A DNA stretch of 64,000 bases from Varroa destructor. Lineage: Eukaryota; Arthropoda; Arachnida; Mesostigmata; Varroidae. Made by a program: the position numbers and the translations under genes. Shown here one piece after another: positions 38,301 to 51,373 of the stretch (within the stretch, counting starts at the first letter, position 1; each line of letters starts with the position of its first letter). The notes below the pieces were generated by a model that made no database searches, was not told the origin of the DNA, and saw only the letters and a program-made list of their open reading frames with translations. The DNA lies in the NCBI RefSeq assembly GCF_002443255.2, contig NW_019211455.1, positions 51,675,220 to 51,739,219 of the forward strand, written 5' to 3'.

Positions 38301-38793
38301 TAATATTGTGATTAATAATCTTACAATGTCATTAACTGTACTTGCGAGTAATTTATCTTGCAACATTGGGCAGAAAGAAACGAGTAGGACTTGTTCGACA
38401 GGCCCTACCTAACGCGGCGGACAATGTATTCAGTACTTGGGCCCAAGAGTGGCCAAACGGCTAGAAAATATGAAAATTATGCGCCAGAACAGCCCCAAAA
38501 AGAGGAGAATTAATATACAGCACTGCTTGATTCTGTATATGTGAAAGAACAGATGGAAATACACAGACTGAAATAACTGACTATATATTATCTCTGGTGG
38601 CCGATGTGATTCTTTTAGAGGACGGGGTAAAGAGTAAAAATGATGGTTACACGAGAGGGAACATGGTCAGGCTTTGATGAATTATTAAGATTAACCCAGG
38701 CTACCCAAAACAGATGCTACTACACAAGTTACGAGTCACTATAAGAGCTCAATTCCTACACGCATGTTCCGTTAAAGAAATGAAAAAAGAGTC

Positions 38794-38807
38794 TTTTTTT
38801 TTTTTTT
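38794..38807. repeat. Poly-T tract (14)
   Basis: Fourteen T, equal to poly-A on the minus strand. No Pol III boxes or reverse-transcriptase sequence were recognised next to it. Confidence 0.9.
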
Positions 38808-38894
38808 CTCGGTAATTTAGAGTTGACGACACCGAGGTGATGGGACACGGTTAGCAAAAATGTTATCCGCAGAACCTCGCTTCGGTAGAAAAGA

Positions 38895-38910
38895 TATAGC
38901 CTAGGCTATA
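38895..38910. repeat. 16-bp perfect palindrome
   Basis: TATAGCCTAGGCTATA is self-complementary with no spacer. Confidence 0.85.
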
Positions 38911-40996
38911 GTAGCCGCTTCGGTCGATGCTTTTCCCTTCTGATCAACCCAGCTTAGAATAAAGGTAAGATGATAAGCACGTTAGTATCCAGATTATTTG
39001 GATATTATTATAGATTATCAGCACCTCAACACCCAGCGAGTGACGAAGACAGAGCTACGACGAAGCTAATGGCGCGTTCGTCACTTTCTGTTCGTGTTCC
39101 GAGCGGCTCGTGATGCCTAGTTATGAACAACCATTGGTTGCTATTGCCGTTTGCAGCATACGCTATGGCCAAGATGCTAGACTGGGCTAAGTGAAAGAGG
39201 GCGTAAATGCCACCTGCCCATTCATGAGCTTAGTAAACCGCGAATACTACATATACGCTTCGTAGGTCGATGAAATGTAAATATCCTTTTGCTGCCTGAT
39301 GGTCCTACGCTTGTAGGTGACGATGCGCAGACGTGTGTTGTGTGTAAGAAGCCGATATTGCCGCGATAGTTAGCCAAACAGGCCAAACAGCGGTGGCGGC
39401 AGTATATACTGGGAAGGGTCGATCACGCTGAACGAGACTCGAGCATGCGAGTGAGGGGGACCCTAGCCCATGCCCATATTTGCGATCCATCCAATGCGAC
39501 TCAATAGTTCCATGCTGTCGGCGGCGTTTTGAGCTTCGGACGAGCGACAACGTCTTCGAGAACGTAACGTCGTGCTGGGTGCCCTAAACTATGAGCTTGT
39601 AAAAGACAAATGGTAAATTGACGCACGTCGCCATTTTCTTTTGGTGATATTGGCAGCGCGGCTAATAACGGCCGCTTATAGACGAAATGCTAATCGATGC
39701 TGAGCGGTCAGAGGTAAAACGACAAGCACATACTGGCGTTGCTGCGTGTCTGATTTTTTCTACACAAAGCGGTTATCATGACCTAAAACAAGATAAAGAT
39801 AGCAAAGCGGCCGTTTATTTGAATTCAAGCACTGTCTGCTAAGGGCCATCTTGCGACAAATAACAAGGAAAGCTTGCCTAGTGATTGATATTAGGGGAAA
39901 TAGTTGCGTTGTACAATAAAATCTAGAAGCAATCCATCTTTATATATTGAATTGATTTCGTCCATTTATAAAGCGCAGATTATTGTTAACTTACACTTCG
40001 AGGGAACAAGTTACCTCGACGTTTACCGCAGAGTGGGTGAGTGACCTTCAACGCAGACGTCGGAATTGTATAGTCCCGAACTTGTTAAAATAGCAGGGAG
40101 CCCAGCCAAAAGCAGTAGCTTTCTCAACGCTCTCTGTATTTTGCTACGTACGGCGGCCGTGATGGCAATCCAATAGGCGCAAGATAACAATTTATTGTTT
40201 AGGCCAGGCCAAATCTTTCCGATTTCGGCAGAAGCAGTCGGTAGTGCCATAACGGAACAACATATCGCACTAGCCAGGTGGCCGCTTATTGTCCTTATGT
40301 TTAGGTAAATGTCCGACTAGCTACTTGGCGTTGTAGGGCCGCACTGAAACTAAGTTCGACTTTCCCGTCCGTCTAGAGGACTCGAACATTCATTCCGTAC
40401 GAAGGGTAAGCCACAGCACAACCATGTCAATGTACGATAGAGCAGCACTTGTAAGCTAAGGGACATCGGAAGCTCTATACATAGTATATAGTATTAGATA
40501 ACGAATTACGCTGCCTACTAAAATGACGCGTCTTTCCGATTGCCTCTATCGCGTGCAATGATGGTGATCGGATTACTACCATGGTTTGACTCTTGCATGG
40601 ATTCAGTAATAGTGGTAAGATTGTCTTCAAGATAAAAACAAACACCGTGTGGGTCGGCATAGGGAAACAAATGATCCATACGTTATAACGTGTTGAAGTG
40701 CCCAGTACATTGTTAGCGGTTTTCACATGCATTCGATAGGATAGCGGGAAAAATGAAGATCGGAAAACGTAAGGGGAGGGATGCACCTCCCTGAGTTGAC
40801 TTTGTCACATCTAACGCCGACGCCACCCCAGTAGCGATTGAGCTTGCGCTCTGAGCGCTGAGTCGAGTCTGTCGCATGACCATCGACAACCAAATTCAAT
40901 CCACAAGCATCATTCATTGTTACACGGTCGTTTGTTAAAGAAACGTCGTCCATTTCAAGTAGCGCTAATATAACGGAGCAATAAATTCTTTGATAC

Positions 40997-41299
40997 TTAC
41001 TTAACAATCGACACCCACTGCGGGATCATTGGTGGGTTAACACGGTTAGTCATTATACTGTCGCTTTGTAAGCTCGGATTTTCCCAGTCCGCCGTGACGC
41101 TTGGCGGTACGTTAGCGTAGGAGATCCTGGTCTCGGATGCTCGTCTTGCACAGACTTGGCTTGCATGTATACTACGCTCTGTAATGTTTGTGGAACAATT
41201 AAACGACCAGATTTGAGCAAACATTCCCAATGCAGGATACGGTGCGCGCCTAGCCCACCTAGCGGAGGCGGGCGGCATGACAGAAGTCAGTATTGACAA
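40997..41299 (-). other. Open stretch with a possible splice donor, possible exon
   Basis: The minus-strand frame of 100 codons has mixed, non-repetitive composition (for example NCSTNITERSIHASQVC). Overlapping its stop codon is GTAAGT (41000-40995), a consensus 5' splice site hexamer. A CTAG that could serve as an acceptor lies about 40 bases inside the frame's 5' end. GTAAGT occurs about every 4 kb by chance on each strand, and no pairing exon is recognised, so this is a weak candidate. Confidence 0.1.
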
Positions 41300-41863
41300 A
41301 TACGGATGCGTTGACTACGGTGACGTCTACGTAACCTTTCCCGTTAATTGAATTCGGAGATCAATTCACTGCATAGGACTGACAACCGCAGAAAGGGACC
41401 TTGTCTCTTCAGGCCTATGACGACGAATTAGGTAAGGCCTGGAAGGAGTGGATCGATAGAAAAATGCTGTAAGCCAGAAAGTCTGACTGAAAGACAACGA
41501 CTGATGTACCATGAAAGACGTCGTTTTGGATCTAGAGATCTATGAGCTTGAGAAAATTACTTATCAATAATAGAATCATTACCTACGGCAGGTGTTTTTT
41601 TCTTTTCGCTCTCTTGTTGATAGGCAAAACGAGCTAAACTTTATGGAGCTCGCAGTTGAGTCCATAGCCGAAATTTCTATTGCGAAGTGGACACGTAACG
41701 TTCTTGCTAACCACTTAGAACATTGTAGCCTCCCTAATATAAATCGGATTAAGTAAATGTCTACGGCAATTTTAATTGTTGTTAGCAGTTTTTGTACGAA
41801 CGCTACAGAGGAGAAGGTGGTACAATTGGCACCCAGAGCCATGTTACACGAAACCGTAGCTGA

Positions 41864-41883
41864 ATTATTATTATTATTATATT
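41864..41883. repeat. ATT trinucleotide repeat
   Basis: Nearly seven ATT copies. Confidence 0.95.
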
Positions 41884-42648
41884 AGATAATCATTTAAAGA
41901 AAGCGAACTTTTCGCGATAGGACGTTGCTTTTCGATAGGATTAACGGGTTAAGGGATAATGTAGTTTCGAAGTATAGTCGGGTTCCGGATTTACGCCGGT
42001 TGTTTTGTGCACTGTACATCTAGTAAATGCTTGACGAACGTAATAGCGGTCGCCGGCGAAGGGGGAAACAAACGATCGATCATAGTCAGATTTACTGGAC
42101 AACTATAGTTAGGACTAATCTTTAATGTTTCATAATTCTCTGACTTTGCTCTTTGTTGTAAAACGCTGCCACAGCCTCTTACTTTTAGCCGTTGCAGACA
42201 AATATCTGTAGGTGATTAACGTCCGCTGATATCTAATTCAGGCACATTCAATATTTAAACTTTGGCGGCAAATAGTTTCTGACGATGCACTAAAATCTAC
42301 TTTAAGTTACTGATTACTTTCGCTTTCAAGGGGGCGTTCTAGCTTAACTTCAGCAAGTATCAGTAAAGCCGCCCCTAGTATCAATCGTTTTGACATTTAC
42401 AAAAATAGTCTTCTTATTGCTATCATTACAACGTCCTGCTGACGATCAGTGATGATATCGTGGTTGGGGTCGCCGTTGTGAAACGCACAATGGCTGATTA
42501 CTTCTTACGTTACGGTTAGCGTGGTAGGGTGTCATTAGAGCTGAATTGAGTTAGACTCACGGACTGCAGTAGAGAAGTAGCTCGATGTTTTGATGATATT
42601 ATGCGACTGAGCCTATGTCTCTGGAGTATTGACTTGTGATCGTATAGT

Positions 42649-42685
42649 ATAGAAATGGTTTACCCATTTCTATTACCGGGGGTAA
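42649..42685. repeat. Two adjacent small hairpins
   Basis: ATAGAAATGG (42649-42658) pairs with 42664-42673 over a five-base loop. Directly after it, TTACC-GGG-GGTAA (42673-42685) forms a second, smaller stem. Confidence 0.6.
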
Positions 42686-43400
42686 CCGTAATTAACATCA
42701 ATAAGCTAAAACACAAATTATAATCGTACATATTACAAGCACCTAATATATTTTATTAAGTGTATCTTATTAAGTAAGTAATAGACCCGCTACTGGAAGA
42801 CTATGTCATAAGCATGTCCTGCATGAGCGTCTTCAGTGGCTCAAGTGAAGCGTTATCGTTTTTTATTTTTGGATGTTGATACGCGGATAAAATATAGGAT
42901 CGACTGAATGAAAGTGATTTGCAGGACCGCATAGTAGAAAGGGCCACTGCATTTTCTCGGCGGTTCTATTATATATTCAAAATACGTTTGTATTTAGGAT
43001 GACAGCGAAGTCGAAACGGTAACATGAATGTCCGAGAGATGGTGGCAACACATTTTAGACAATTGAGCTAAGCTAGAATCTTCATCTCTCCTGCCCCCAC
43101 GGTGGGGCAACAGCACGACCTATGCACATATAACGATACACAGAGTTTTTTTTTTTTTCGTCAATAGCAAAATTTCATACGATGCAGGGATCGAATTCAA
43201 GTCACGGGCTAATGCAAAGCAGCATATCAAGAAACTCCTGTTTACTATACAGAAGTACGTATTGCACACTAAAAGTTTCAACATGAAAATATATGGCGAT
43301 AATAAATGTCTTAGCGCCCAACGGATAAACTTTCAAAACGTCTCGTATTGCCATTTATAGTGTAAAAATAGGCATCGTAATTTGCAAAATACAAGAGAAG

Positions 43401-43418
43401 GGCAGGCAGGCAGGCAGG
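43401..43418. repeat. GGCA tetranucleotide repeat
   Basis: About 4.5 copies of GGCA. Confidence 0.9.
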
Positions 43419-44089
43419 GTCACTGGTAGCGTAGCCTAATGAGAACGTCTGTTTATGAAACAATGTAAACAAAAATATAGATTTTTGTTTCTTACGAAAC
43501 ACTGTTGCTTTGATTTTTTGCATCGTTATTCCTTACGTTCTAACTATACACTCAAAGCACTGTGGTTTGTTATGTTATTTAATCTTCCAGTATATAGTGT
43601 CACTCAGGGTTTACTGGCTTTTAGGCTAACGTATACTCTTTACTTGGTACCTATTCAGTCGTACTTTTGACGTCACTCGTTTCCAGACAACTATGCAGAC
43701 CAATAGATGTAGAAATGTTTGTTCTCCCAGTGGTTCTACTGATGTAATTGGGTTATCCAAAATCAAACCTATCTGTCTATTCCCAGTTGTACCGACTACT
43801 TCTGAAACTATTACGCAAGCTCCTCGTGAGTCACTTAGAGTCTACATGCTGTTATTCGAAAATGTAGATCAATCGTCGACAGGGGCAAATTAACTCTCCT
43901 TGGCTTCTCCTCCGTTCGCCCTGGCACCCCCTTCCTGGACCTTATGCCAACACAGAGAGGTTTGCCATTTTTGCACTAGAATACTACATTGCCCTTATAG
44001 CGTAACCATCATTGTATCAATTATAGGGTCTGGCAAAACTATCTCTCACCTACGCCCATCTAACTGTGACGTATTATCGGTGTCGTTAC

Positions 44090-44347
44090 ATGCGCAATTT
44101 CCACAGCGCCTTTTCGGCCTCAAGAGGAGACAAAAAAGTTAGCACGAATGACTTGGATCCTGAAGCGTTTGTCATGCTTGTTCTAGTAATGGCAATAGTA
44201 GTCATTGTTGTCGTTATTGTTTGTAGAAGAATCAAAGTAAAAAAGAAAGAAATTGGTTTTGTCTTTGTCTTGTTTAGAGCGTTCCATCGAATTTTCGTCA
44301 CGGTTGTCCACGCGTACGTTAATCCGTCAAATGACGTTACCAGGTAG
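44090..44347 (+). CDS. Unrecognised 85-residue frame with a predicted membrane segment
   Basis: An ATG at 44090 opens a frame of 85 residues. A polar N-terminus ending DLDPE leads into about 20 hydrophobic residues (AFVMLVLVMAIVVIVVVIVC). A basic cluster, RRIKVKKKE, follows, then a second hydrophobic or amphipathic stretch. The order acid-membrane-basic is what a single-pass membrane protein would show. However, the hydrophobic part comes from a GTT/GTA/ATT-rich stretch that would give Val and Ile in this frame regardless of function. No family is recognised and no splice context is convincing. Confidence 0.12.
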   Translation: MRNFHSAFSASRGDKKVSTNDLDPEAFVMLVLVMAIVVIVVVIVCRRIKVKKKEIGFVFVLFRAFHRIFVTVVHAYVNPSNDVTR

Positions 44348-45019
44348 ATTATGCGTTCTGCCTAGTTCAATAGGTCATTTTAGGAAGCAGCAGATATAAA
44401 CGACGATTGATTCTTGCTGGCACTTGACTGGAAAACACAATATAAGGGGATGAAGATATTACGATTTATTATGTCAGTGGTACACTTGTATCTGAAGGCC
44501 AGTGTCCTAGATCACACAAGCTAGAGATAGTAGCGCGTGCGATTTGAAGGTACCTTAAAATGCTGTAATTTTACCTTCCCGACTGAGCGGGCAGTATATA
44601 CTATTGTGGAAGTTATATTTAGATCAAAAATAGCTGGCACGAGTCTTGTTAATTGAGTGAACTTAAAAGAAAAAATCTCTGCTCAGTTTAAGCGTTACGA
44701 CGAATTATCAGAATAGACGGTTTCCAAATAGTCAGAACTCTAGCAATGCCTAGCCACAATAACGTGTAGCTCGTTTGTCATTGTAACATTGCCCATCATA
44801 TCTTTTGTCTGATGCTTATCATTAGTATGATCACTAAATACGTTCTTTACAGTTTTACTTTGCCCATCTTGCCCTACCTATGGTCAACATTTCAAGTGAA
44901 TCTTTCAGATAAACCAGGGCTGATTTTAGAAAGACATAGAGGCAAATGACGCTATTGGGTCAGCTTTTTTCGTGCCTGATACTATCGGCCTAAGCTTAAT
45001 TAGACTGCGATTTGTCTGA

Positions 45020-45037
45020 GCCAGCCAGCCAGCCAGC
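45020..45037. repeat. CCAG tetranucleotide repeat
   Basis: Just over four CCAG copies, with a further GCTGG in inverted orientation shortly after (near 45046), so a small hairpin is possible. Confidence 0.9.
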
Positions 45038-45317
45038 TGTTATAGCTGGCTATACAAACATGATATTCAGCAATATAAAATGATTCATAGGTAATTTAAC
45101 GCAGGGGCAAATTTAAAACTGCCAAAAATGATTGCTATCTTATGAATAATATACCCACTATGCACGAATGATGAATCATTTGTAGGTTTCATGCGTTGAC
45201 GTTCCGTCCTTTGTTGTACGGGTACGTCGACGCCATTTCCCAAGACATTGGCGTGCATCACCGACAAATTTGACCACAAGTATAACGGCGAATCATTTCA
45301 ATATCAATTAAAAAACT

Positions 45318-45337
45318 ATAATTAATCGATTAATTAT
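45318..45337. promoter_or_regulatory. 20-bp perfect palindrome rich in TAAT/ATTA sites
   Basis: The sequence ATAATTAATCGATTAATTAT is its own reverse complement. It contains TAATTA twice and a central TAAT-CG-ATTA. TAAT cores are the known binding sequence of homeodomain proteins, and TAAT with a two-base gap then ATTA is a dimer-type arrangement for paired-class homeodomains. The surrounding 40 bases are very AT-rich, so chance formation is plausible. Calling it a regulatory site is an inference, as no nearby gene is visible. Confidence 0.35.
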
Positions 45338-45449
45338 TAACTTAATTTTACCAATGCCCCATATCTAATTAGAGCATTGTGCAAAACCGTCAGATTTTAA
45401 CGTCGAGTAACGGAATATCAACAGTATCGCAAATAATCTCCGGCAAGAT

Positions 45450-45479
45450 CATATAAAAAAAAAATAGCCTTTTTATATG
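45450..45479. repeat. 10-bp AT-rich inverted repeat
   Basis: CATATAAAAA (45450-45459) and TTTTTATATG (45470-45479) flank a ten-base spacer. It lies about 115 bases from the TAAT palindrome. Confidence 0.6.
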
Positions 45480-48400
45480 GCTTTCCCTCGTAGATGGCAC
45501 CTGTTCAAAATAGTTTGGTGATCGAAATAGCTTATTTTTTTAAAAGAAAAAGAAAAAAAAAAGCTCTTTTTTTACAATTGCTCCATCGGGAAGGAAATAA
45601 ACGATCACGAAAGCCGTAACCGATAAAGCCAACTGCGTGAACACAGGCTGTGGACTTCTTGCAAAGTGGTGAAGCGTTTGTTGTGTCAAATATAGATCCG
45701 TACCTTTCGCTTCACTGAAGCCACAGGTCTTTAACAGCGCACGCTGCTTAACGAACATAAAAACGAAATACCTTGAGTACGCTGGGAATTTGTCCTTTAA
45801 AGGCGCTACAGCGTGCTGCATTTCGGCCCTCTCTAGGACGCGACAACCGGCAGCGGCCATTTGTGTGTTTCCTGTTTGTCGGGCGACCCACATTGCGCCG
45901 TCTATTGCCTAGGTGTAACATCACGCAGACGCTGCGAGCAAAGGCGAAGCACGCTGGTAGACAAGTAAGGCTAGAGCTGGCAATGGGAAAGCCCAGCCTA
46001 CGTGCAGCTTGGCGAGACTTTTCGGTCTATACGACCCTGTAATGATGCATCTGAAGCGCTTGAGAATGCCCTGTACATCGAGTCAATAACGGATGAAGTC
46101 TCTCGGAAGTATTTGAATGATACTTCACTGACCGAGTCAAACTGTGTTTCGCTTTTTTTTCGAAAATCCAAATGATCGAAGGGCATTACAATAAAACCGT
46201 ATCAACTGTTCTTTTTCTACCCGATACTTCACTAAATGACAATAATCTTCATGCCGCGCGCAGCTTGCTCTTTTGTTCAGTTCAGTCTGACTCAAACCAG
46301 TTCTAGCCTAAGCGGAACTGGTCTACAGGAAAACAGGGATACTCGACGACCAATGGGTTTATCTTTCTGCCTTTTCCCGCCTGCTTGTTTGCCTGACCAG
46401 CACATGGTGGCATAGCCGCCTCGTAGAGGCGTATAGCACCCGTCATGACCCGGATATGTGGTGGCCGCTCGTGGAATGCTTTGACCATTACAAACAGCAT
46501 ATTGTTGTATTACTATACTATTATGTATATGTGTGTATATACTGATGTTTGTTGATTTCTGAACAACACAGGCACTTACCTCATTGGGCTGGCCTGCGAA
46601 AACCGGTGGCAACTGTTCACTAACGTTGACACTTTAGCTCGTTGTGGGTTGCGTATACAGCTGAACAACGTTTCTTGGTCGAGACGCCCGGTGGCTAATG
46701 TAACACCAGTACATAGTTCGAGGTGGGCCAATCTCGCTTGCCCTATCGATCTTTGCAACAAGCTGCTTTGCCCGTACGTGAACTATGTCATAGCTCAGGA
46801 GACGACTTATCGACACTGCATAACGATGTTAACTAGCGTGCGTCTTAGGTTGCTGTTTTCGTCCTGCGGGATCTGGGCTGAGTCTCACATACTAGAGAAA
46901 CATTGCCATTACTACGTACGTTTGAAGTTGCAAAGATACGCTCGCTCTCAGCGTCTTGGATAGGTCGCAACATCTAGTACCGACAGCCCCGAAACTGAAC
47001 CCCGTCATTTCAGCGAACGGCCACGATCCTGCTAAAAACATCCAGAGAAAACGTACACGGTATCTGTTCATATGGGGTTCGATAAACTGCATATGGCTAA
47101 TGTGATAACTATAATAGGCGCTGAAAGTAGATCAAGAAATTAGTGGCCATTACTTCGCATGTGTAAGAGCGTTGAAGGCCATCTGCTGTTGATCTGAGTA
47201 GGACCCTTAATAGCGACCTGGAACCAGTCTAACGTGCCCGTTTATCTGCTTGTTTATAGCTACAGAATCGTGTCAAACAAGTGACCCTCGAGTTCATAAA
47301 ATCATATTATATCCTCTAAATGTAATTGAAAAAAAATAAAAATAACCCTTGATAATCTCTCATTTTTCTATAGACGCATCAGTTCAAATTAAACAAGCTC
47401 AGTTCACTAGCGGCGAACCGGTATTTGGGTACGAGGCTAACACTTAACTGGGCATACATCCATAGTGAGAGCCCCGTCTGCGTCATAAGGTCTAGAAGAT
47501 GCGGGAAAGCAATGGATATAATCGATTTAAAATCGCTACTACGGCTTTACGAGCCCCCGTGCAGTGGATAGACATTGGATGGTGCACCACCGCGCGGAAC
47601 GAGCCGACAGGGAAATCTTCATATACTATTTACCTGTCGCCGTACACAACTGGGTGGCCTTCTGCCTGCCTGCCTAACGGGCGTAGCTATCTGTCAGGTT
47701 TTTGAATATGACGTTATGTCACGATGCTTCAGCTGATGTACTTCGGCCCTAGTACAAGCCTATGCCCTGTCGATTTAGTGTTTAGGGATTGAGAAATAAC
47801 TGTAATTAATTATTGCGTATCTGGTAGTAGGGCCAAGCTAAGCGAATATGAGTAGATTATCGCCCGACTCGCGTGCCGCTCTTACGTTATCAACACGGCC
47901 GTAGATAGTAATACAACAGGTAATAATGGTAATATATCATCATCGTATTATACGATAGTTAAGCGAGCGTGAGGAAGGCAGATATAGATGAACCCATGAT
48001 GACTCCTGATGTCTAGCTTTACAACGCAACTCTAGTTTAGCTTGAAAGTAAAATAGAAATAATCTACAATATATTTGTCATACGCAACATACACGATTTG
48101 TTTATCTTGCAGGCGGGCGTCTCGTTTAGTACATTATATAAAATATTGCATCGATGATCTTGTCGAAGTATTTCGCTCGGACGTACGTCATTTTTGAATA
48201 CAGAAATACTTGGCGGCCTGATTCTTGCCGAATTTATTTACACTCGGTTCATCGATGGGTCCATGGGTTTATGTGGACGCTGGGTTCAATTATAGTTGTC
48301 AGCTTAGCCCAAGTGGCAGCATGTTAACGGGCATAGACTAATTCATCAGGTTGCGTTTTTTAGATTGTTTTCGCTTCTAGTAACGCTAGCGGGAGCCCAT

Positions 48401-50988
48401 TTAACGTATGGAGTAAATCCGTCTTTGTACGTGCCGAGGGAACTGCAACTCAATTTGTGGGTCGTGTGCGCGAATAACAGTTCGGATGACGTCGGACAGA
48501 TGAGCCACGCGTCGGCAACAAATGTTGCCCTGAATGATGATCCAGGCCCGCATATCGATTTGAAGAGGCTTCTAGAGTTCAAAAACAGAAGAAAACTGTC
48601 CAGCTCTATATTCTACGATGCACTCTATACAAATATATGTATCTGCACTGTACATTGGGTTCGGGGCCGCGGATGATGCAAGATTTGATTTGTTTCGAAG
48701 CGCGCCCATTTGCACACATTTCGAGCTTCTCTAATGTGTATTAATACGTTTATAAAATCCTATTCGGAGGCATTGTAAAGTGTGAAATCTGCGTGCTGGT
48801 TGTAAACGTTTGTTGATGGACGACTCTTGGTGCGAAATAGCTGACCATTTATACGGACACCATGAAATCATGGATAACTGGCCCCAGATCCATCCTGTAC
48901 AAGTAGTACCTCTCAATGTCGTGTACGTGTCGAACGGCTCATTCGTCTATTAGCATTAACCACTATATGATGTATGACTGTTTATCTGTGAGCGGTAGAA
49001 ACATCTTACGATACTGCGCGGGCATTTTCACAGCTAAAACTATTTAGGCTTACCGGCCTTGTTCAAGGCCTATTTGCTGTTTCATGAAAACTGAGCAGAT
49101 TTACCGCTCTGATGTAAACGCACCAATGTACGGTCAGCTGTTGACACAGCCGTAACTAACAACTACATTAAGCCCAGCTTACGCATTGATCTGTGCTACC
49201 AATATAATCACTCTGCGAATCTCTCAACGATTTGTGTTGTCGCGGCTCGTCATCGAAGATCATCCGTTTTAGCTTTGACGTCGAAGGTTTCACGGGTTGC
49301 AGCAAGCAAATGAACTCCTCGGAAAAAATAGAAGGCTTATTAATGCTTCTAATACCGGTCGTACGATAAAGGCTAGCGCGAAAATATAAGCCAGTGTATG
49401 ATGACAGTGCATATTCGTGGAAAATATTAGCTAGAAAAAGATATATTTATTCTAGGATTATCAGGAAAGCGAAATGAAACAATGGTAGTGATATGAGTGG
49501 CGTAAGGCTACGTCCGAAAATGTTAACGAGGTGACCGCCTGGCCAGGCAGTGCACGCAAGCCGCACATGTCCTGTACAGATAGGCCCAAATAAGACTAAG
49601 ATAATCATAGAGCAAAGTCGGCTCTGAACAAATTGTCGCTTTGCTGCATAAGCCCAGCGTGTTTTTCTTTTCAAGTGAACGGATAATCGTAATATACAAT
49701 GTTCTACTATCAATACACCGATCTTACTGTTTTAGGACGCTGGAATTGATTACCGCCTAGTGAGCTGCCCAAAGAGAAATGAGCTTCCCAAGACTGTGCA
49801 ACTTTATTTGATAGCACGACTTGGCTTTTTGCATTTGTCCTGTATCAATCTACGGCCATCACGGTCTCTTTGCAGAACCCATATTCTGCCAGGGTGGTAT
49901 CTAACTTATCAGCTGCGTGGTATCTATTTCGTCCAATGTGTTAAATTTTTTTAGCGATTTTTGCTTTAATTTTTCCCATTCTGTACTTCATAGCCCGAAG
50001 CTTACGCAGTTAATTATTTTAGGGAGCGAATTTTTTTGGCCAAGTTTTTCTTGCGACCGCCTCAACCTTATGTTACTCTATTCTATTGTTGTTCTATTCG
50101 TTTGATTGGTTCAATTCAACATATAAAACATCGAGTGAACCTTAACCGATAACAACGGTGGCATCAAGCCTAGGTAGCTACGTTGCCTGCAACAGCCTCG
50201 GCTATCATCTGTTTTTATGTAGCGTCGGTAGACTCGCGAAAGCCGCCCACTCTGTAGGCGTTACTGATCTAGCGGTAGAAGGAAGCTGAGCTAGGGCAGA
50301 ATAGGTCGTGTTGGCATGTAGCTTAGGGTGAGGTAAGGCAAAAATGTTAGGGGCAATAGCACCAGCAATGGGTTGGCTGTACTTGAAGAAATCTGCACGA
50401 ATGAGCTAGATAGCCCGCTTGAAGGCCAACCCCTTCCAGGTCCATTGAGGTCTTCTTCTTGCGTTCGTATAGGTCAGCTAAAGAATGCTACTTCCTGGTC
50501 CTATTTCTAACACTGGCATTCATTTCTCTACTAACAGAGACAAACGAATGAGATAGCTGCAAGCAACCCATAAGCAGTAAGCTATGCATGCTTGCAGCTT
50601 TACCATTGATGCTGCCAGGAATACCACACCTGAGCACATAAAAGCGTGGCCGAGGCGTCTCACGAACATTTCGACGGAACAAGCGTGACTGTGTGGATAT
50701 TTGTGTTTGCTACGCTGAGTATCGCCAATAATGGCTACTAGACCTTACCAGGCCTGCTACGATAAGGCTGTAGCCAGTTAGCCTGTAAGGTGGCAGTCTG
50801 TGAAAAGAGAGGATGCCATACAGATGAACTAAAAAGGAAAACCGGACATTACAATCCTTTCAGTATCACTGATCGCTGCTTCTCAGTATCACGGAAGAAG
50901 GAGAGAAACAAGAGGAAGACCATTCTATTGTAAATTCCTCTATCACATTAAAGTCGTAGTAATAACTGAAGATCACTAAACTGGGAAG

Positions 50989-51009
50989 ATATATATATAT
51001 ATATATATA
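50989..51009. repeat. AT dinucleotide microsatellite
   Basis: About ten AT copies. Confidence 0.95.
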
Positions 51010-51355
51010 CGTATGGGAAGGTGGGGCTGAGTTGTCGACACATGCACCGCATTGCAGATAGTCACAATCGAAGATCACAATTTACCGTGAATAATTATTT
51101 ACGCTAGAATCATGCATGACCACGATAGTTGTTTACCCTTTAGTGCGATTATATTGGCTTTAGAGACGGCACAGGTATTGGAGTCATTGTATCTCAGTTC
51201 TCGATCAAAATGCAATGCATCGATATTCCTGTACTGAGTTATTCAAAAGCTGGCTTCACACCGTACAGCAAAACCTTTTATGAACCTATATGGAGAAATG
51301 ATCTGTCCGACTTCATAGAAGATTATTATCCAAGCAAAATCACAGCTCTTTCTAG

Positions 51356-51373
51356 AAAAAAAAAAAAAAAAAA
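51356..51373. repeat. Poly-A tract (18)
   Basis: Eighteen A in a row, the longest A tract in the window. It could be the tail of a retroposed sequence, but nothing upstream is recognisable as a SINE, LINE or processed pseudogene. Confidence 0.9.

Larger units (their letters stand above)
32393..40996. other. Gene-free stretch
   Basis: Contains the CGT, ACTAG and GGC repeats, an AT-rich part near 33.7-33.9 kb, the poly-T tract and the 16-bp palindrome. The 145-codon minus frame at 38141-37704 is among the three longest in the window and has mixed composition, but no domain, start context or splice evidence supports it. Confidence 0.55.
41300..44089. other. Gene-free stretch
   Basis: Contains the ATT and GGCA repeats, paired mini hairpins near 42.66 kb and a T13 tract at 43146-43158. 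Near the T tract, on the minus strand, is a TTCGATCCC that resembles the end of a B box, but no matching A box was convincing. Confidence 0.5.

Noticed and set aside
40370..40440. Possible minus-strand tRNA (TGTTCGAGTCC resembles a B box)
   Set aside because: No A box at the right distance and the T-stem does not pair.
43146..43230. Possible minus-strand SINE (TTCGATCCC followed by an A13 tract)
   Set aside because: No convincing A box upstream and no tRNA-like stems.
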